Source: Prorocentrum cordatum | Taxonomy: Eukaryota > Sar > Dinophyceae > Prorocentrales > Prorocentraceae | Assembly: GCA_963575745.1 (NCBI GenBank) | Contig: CAUYUJ010018649.1 | Location: forward strand, 534,123 to 598,122 | Length of the DNA: 64,000 bases | Direction of reading: 5' to 3' | Shown here: one piece after another, positions 63,938-64,000 of the stretch | Layout: every line of letters begins with the position of its first letter | Position numbering within the stretch: position 1 is the stretch's first letter | The notes under the pieces: generated by a model | Seen by the model: only the letters and a program-made list of their open reading frames with translations | Told to the model about the DNA's origin: nothing | Database searches by the model: none | Position numbers and translations under genes: made by a program

Positions 63938-64000
63938 CTCCTCCTCCTCCTCCTCCTCCCCCTCCTCCGCCTCCTCCGCCTCCTCCTCCTCATCCGCCTC
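63938..64000. repeat. CTC/CCG microsatellite at window end
   Basis: CTC with GCC interruptions running off the end of the window. Confidence 0.9.

Overview
This window looks like nuclear DNA of a dinoflagellate. Two observations carry that call. A complete 22-nt dinoflagellate spliced-leader (DinoSL) sequence sits at 11160-11181 on the minus strand. A fragment at 45.7-46.3 kb reads as a dinoflagellate histone-like (HU-type, HLP/HCc) protein. The DNA is GC-rich, has no operon-like gene packing, and is mostly repeats, as expected for this lineage. I cannot name the genus.

0-9 kb: short inverted-repeat elements, pyrimidine-rich tracts, (CTC)n arrays and possible spliced exons (about 7.9-8.2 kb). 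8.9-11.8 kb: a 90-bp minisatellite split by a retrocopied, trans-spliced mRNA of a secreted protein with a VWD-like (GDPH) domain; the copy carries frameshifts and a stop. 12.2-13.3 kb: a 1.0-kb palindrome built from two inverted 18-bp minisatellites. 13.4-15.8 kb, and again at 31, 34, 36-37 and 44 kb: degenerate CCAAGA-rich arrays of roughly 11-bp period, three of them started by a shared leader. 17.4-19.05 kb: a very large ACG/AGT trinucleotide block. 22.6-23.0 and 41.2-42.4 kb: two loci of one leader plus 73-bp satellite, the second with a five-monomer higher-order repeat. 27.5-28.35 kb and 31.7-32.9 kb: GTT and CAT/CAG arrays. 29.0-29.95 kb and 34.2-35.0 kb: broken membrane-protein genes and a LINE relic.

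46-64 kb is the retrotransposon-rich part. LINE-1 (47.6-52.6 kb, minus) encodes one long endonuclease-reverse transcriptase-C2H2 protein followed by a second overlapping ORF. LINE-2 (52.75-58.80 kb, minus) has a zinc-finger/coiled-coil ORF1 and an endonuclease-RT-RNase H ORF2. It begins with a decayed DinoSL and is bordered on both sides by (GGA)n. LINE-3 (61.2-63.9 kb, plus) is a decayed RT-RNase H element with a (CTC)n tract inside its coding sequence.

At least four families of non-autonomous inverted-repeat transposons (MITE-like) recur. Their target duplications are about 9 bp, 5 bp, 5 bp and TA. The LINE machinery plausibly made the DinoSL-bearing retrocopy. No intact conventional host gene could be established: the host-like genes seen are frameshifted, partial or only candidate exons, and the frameshifts could be decay or assembly indels.
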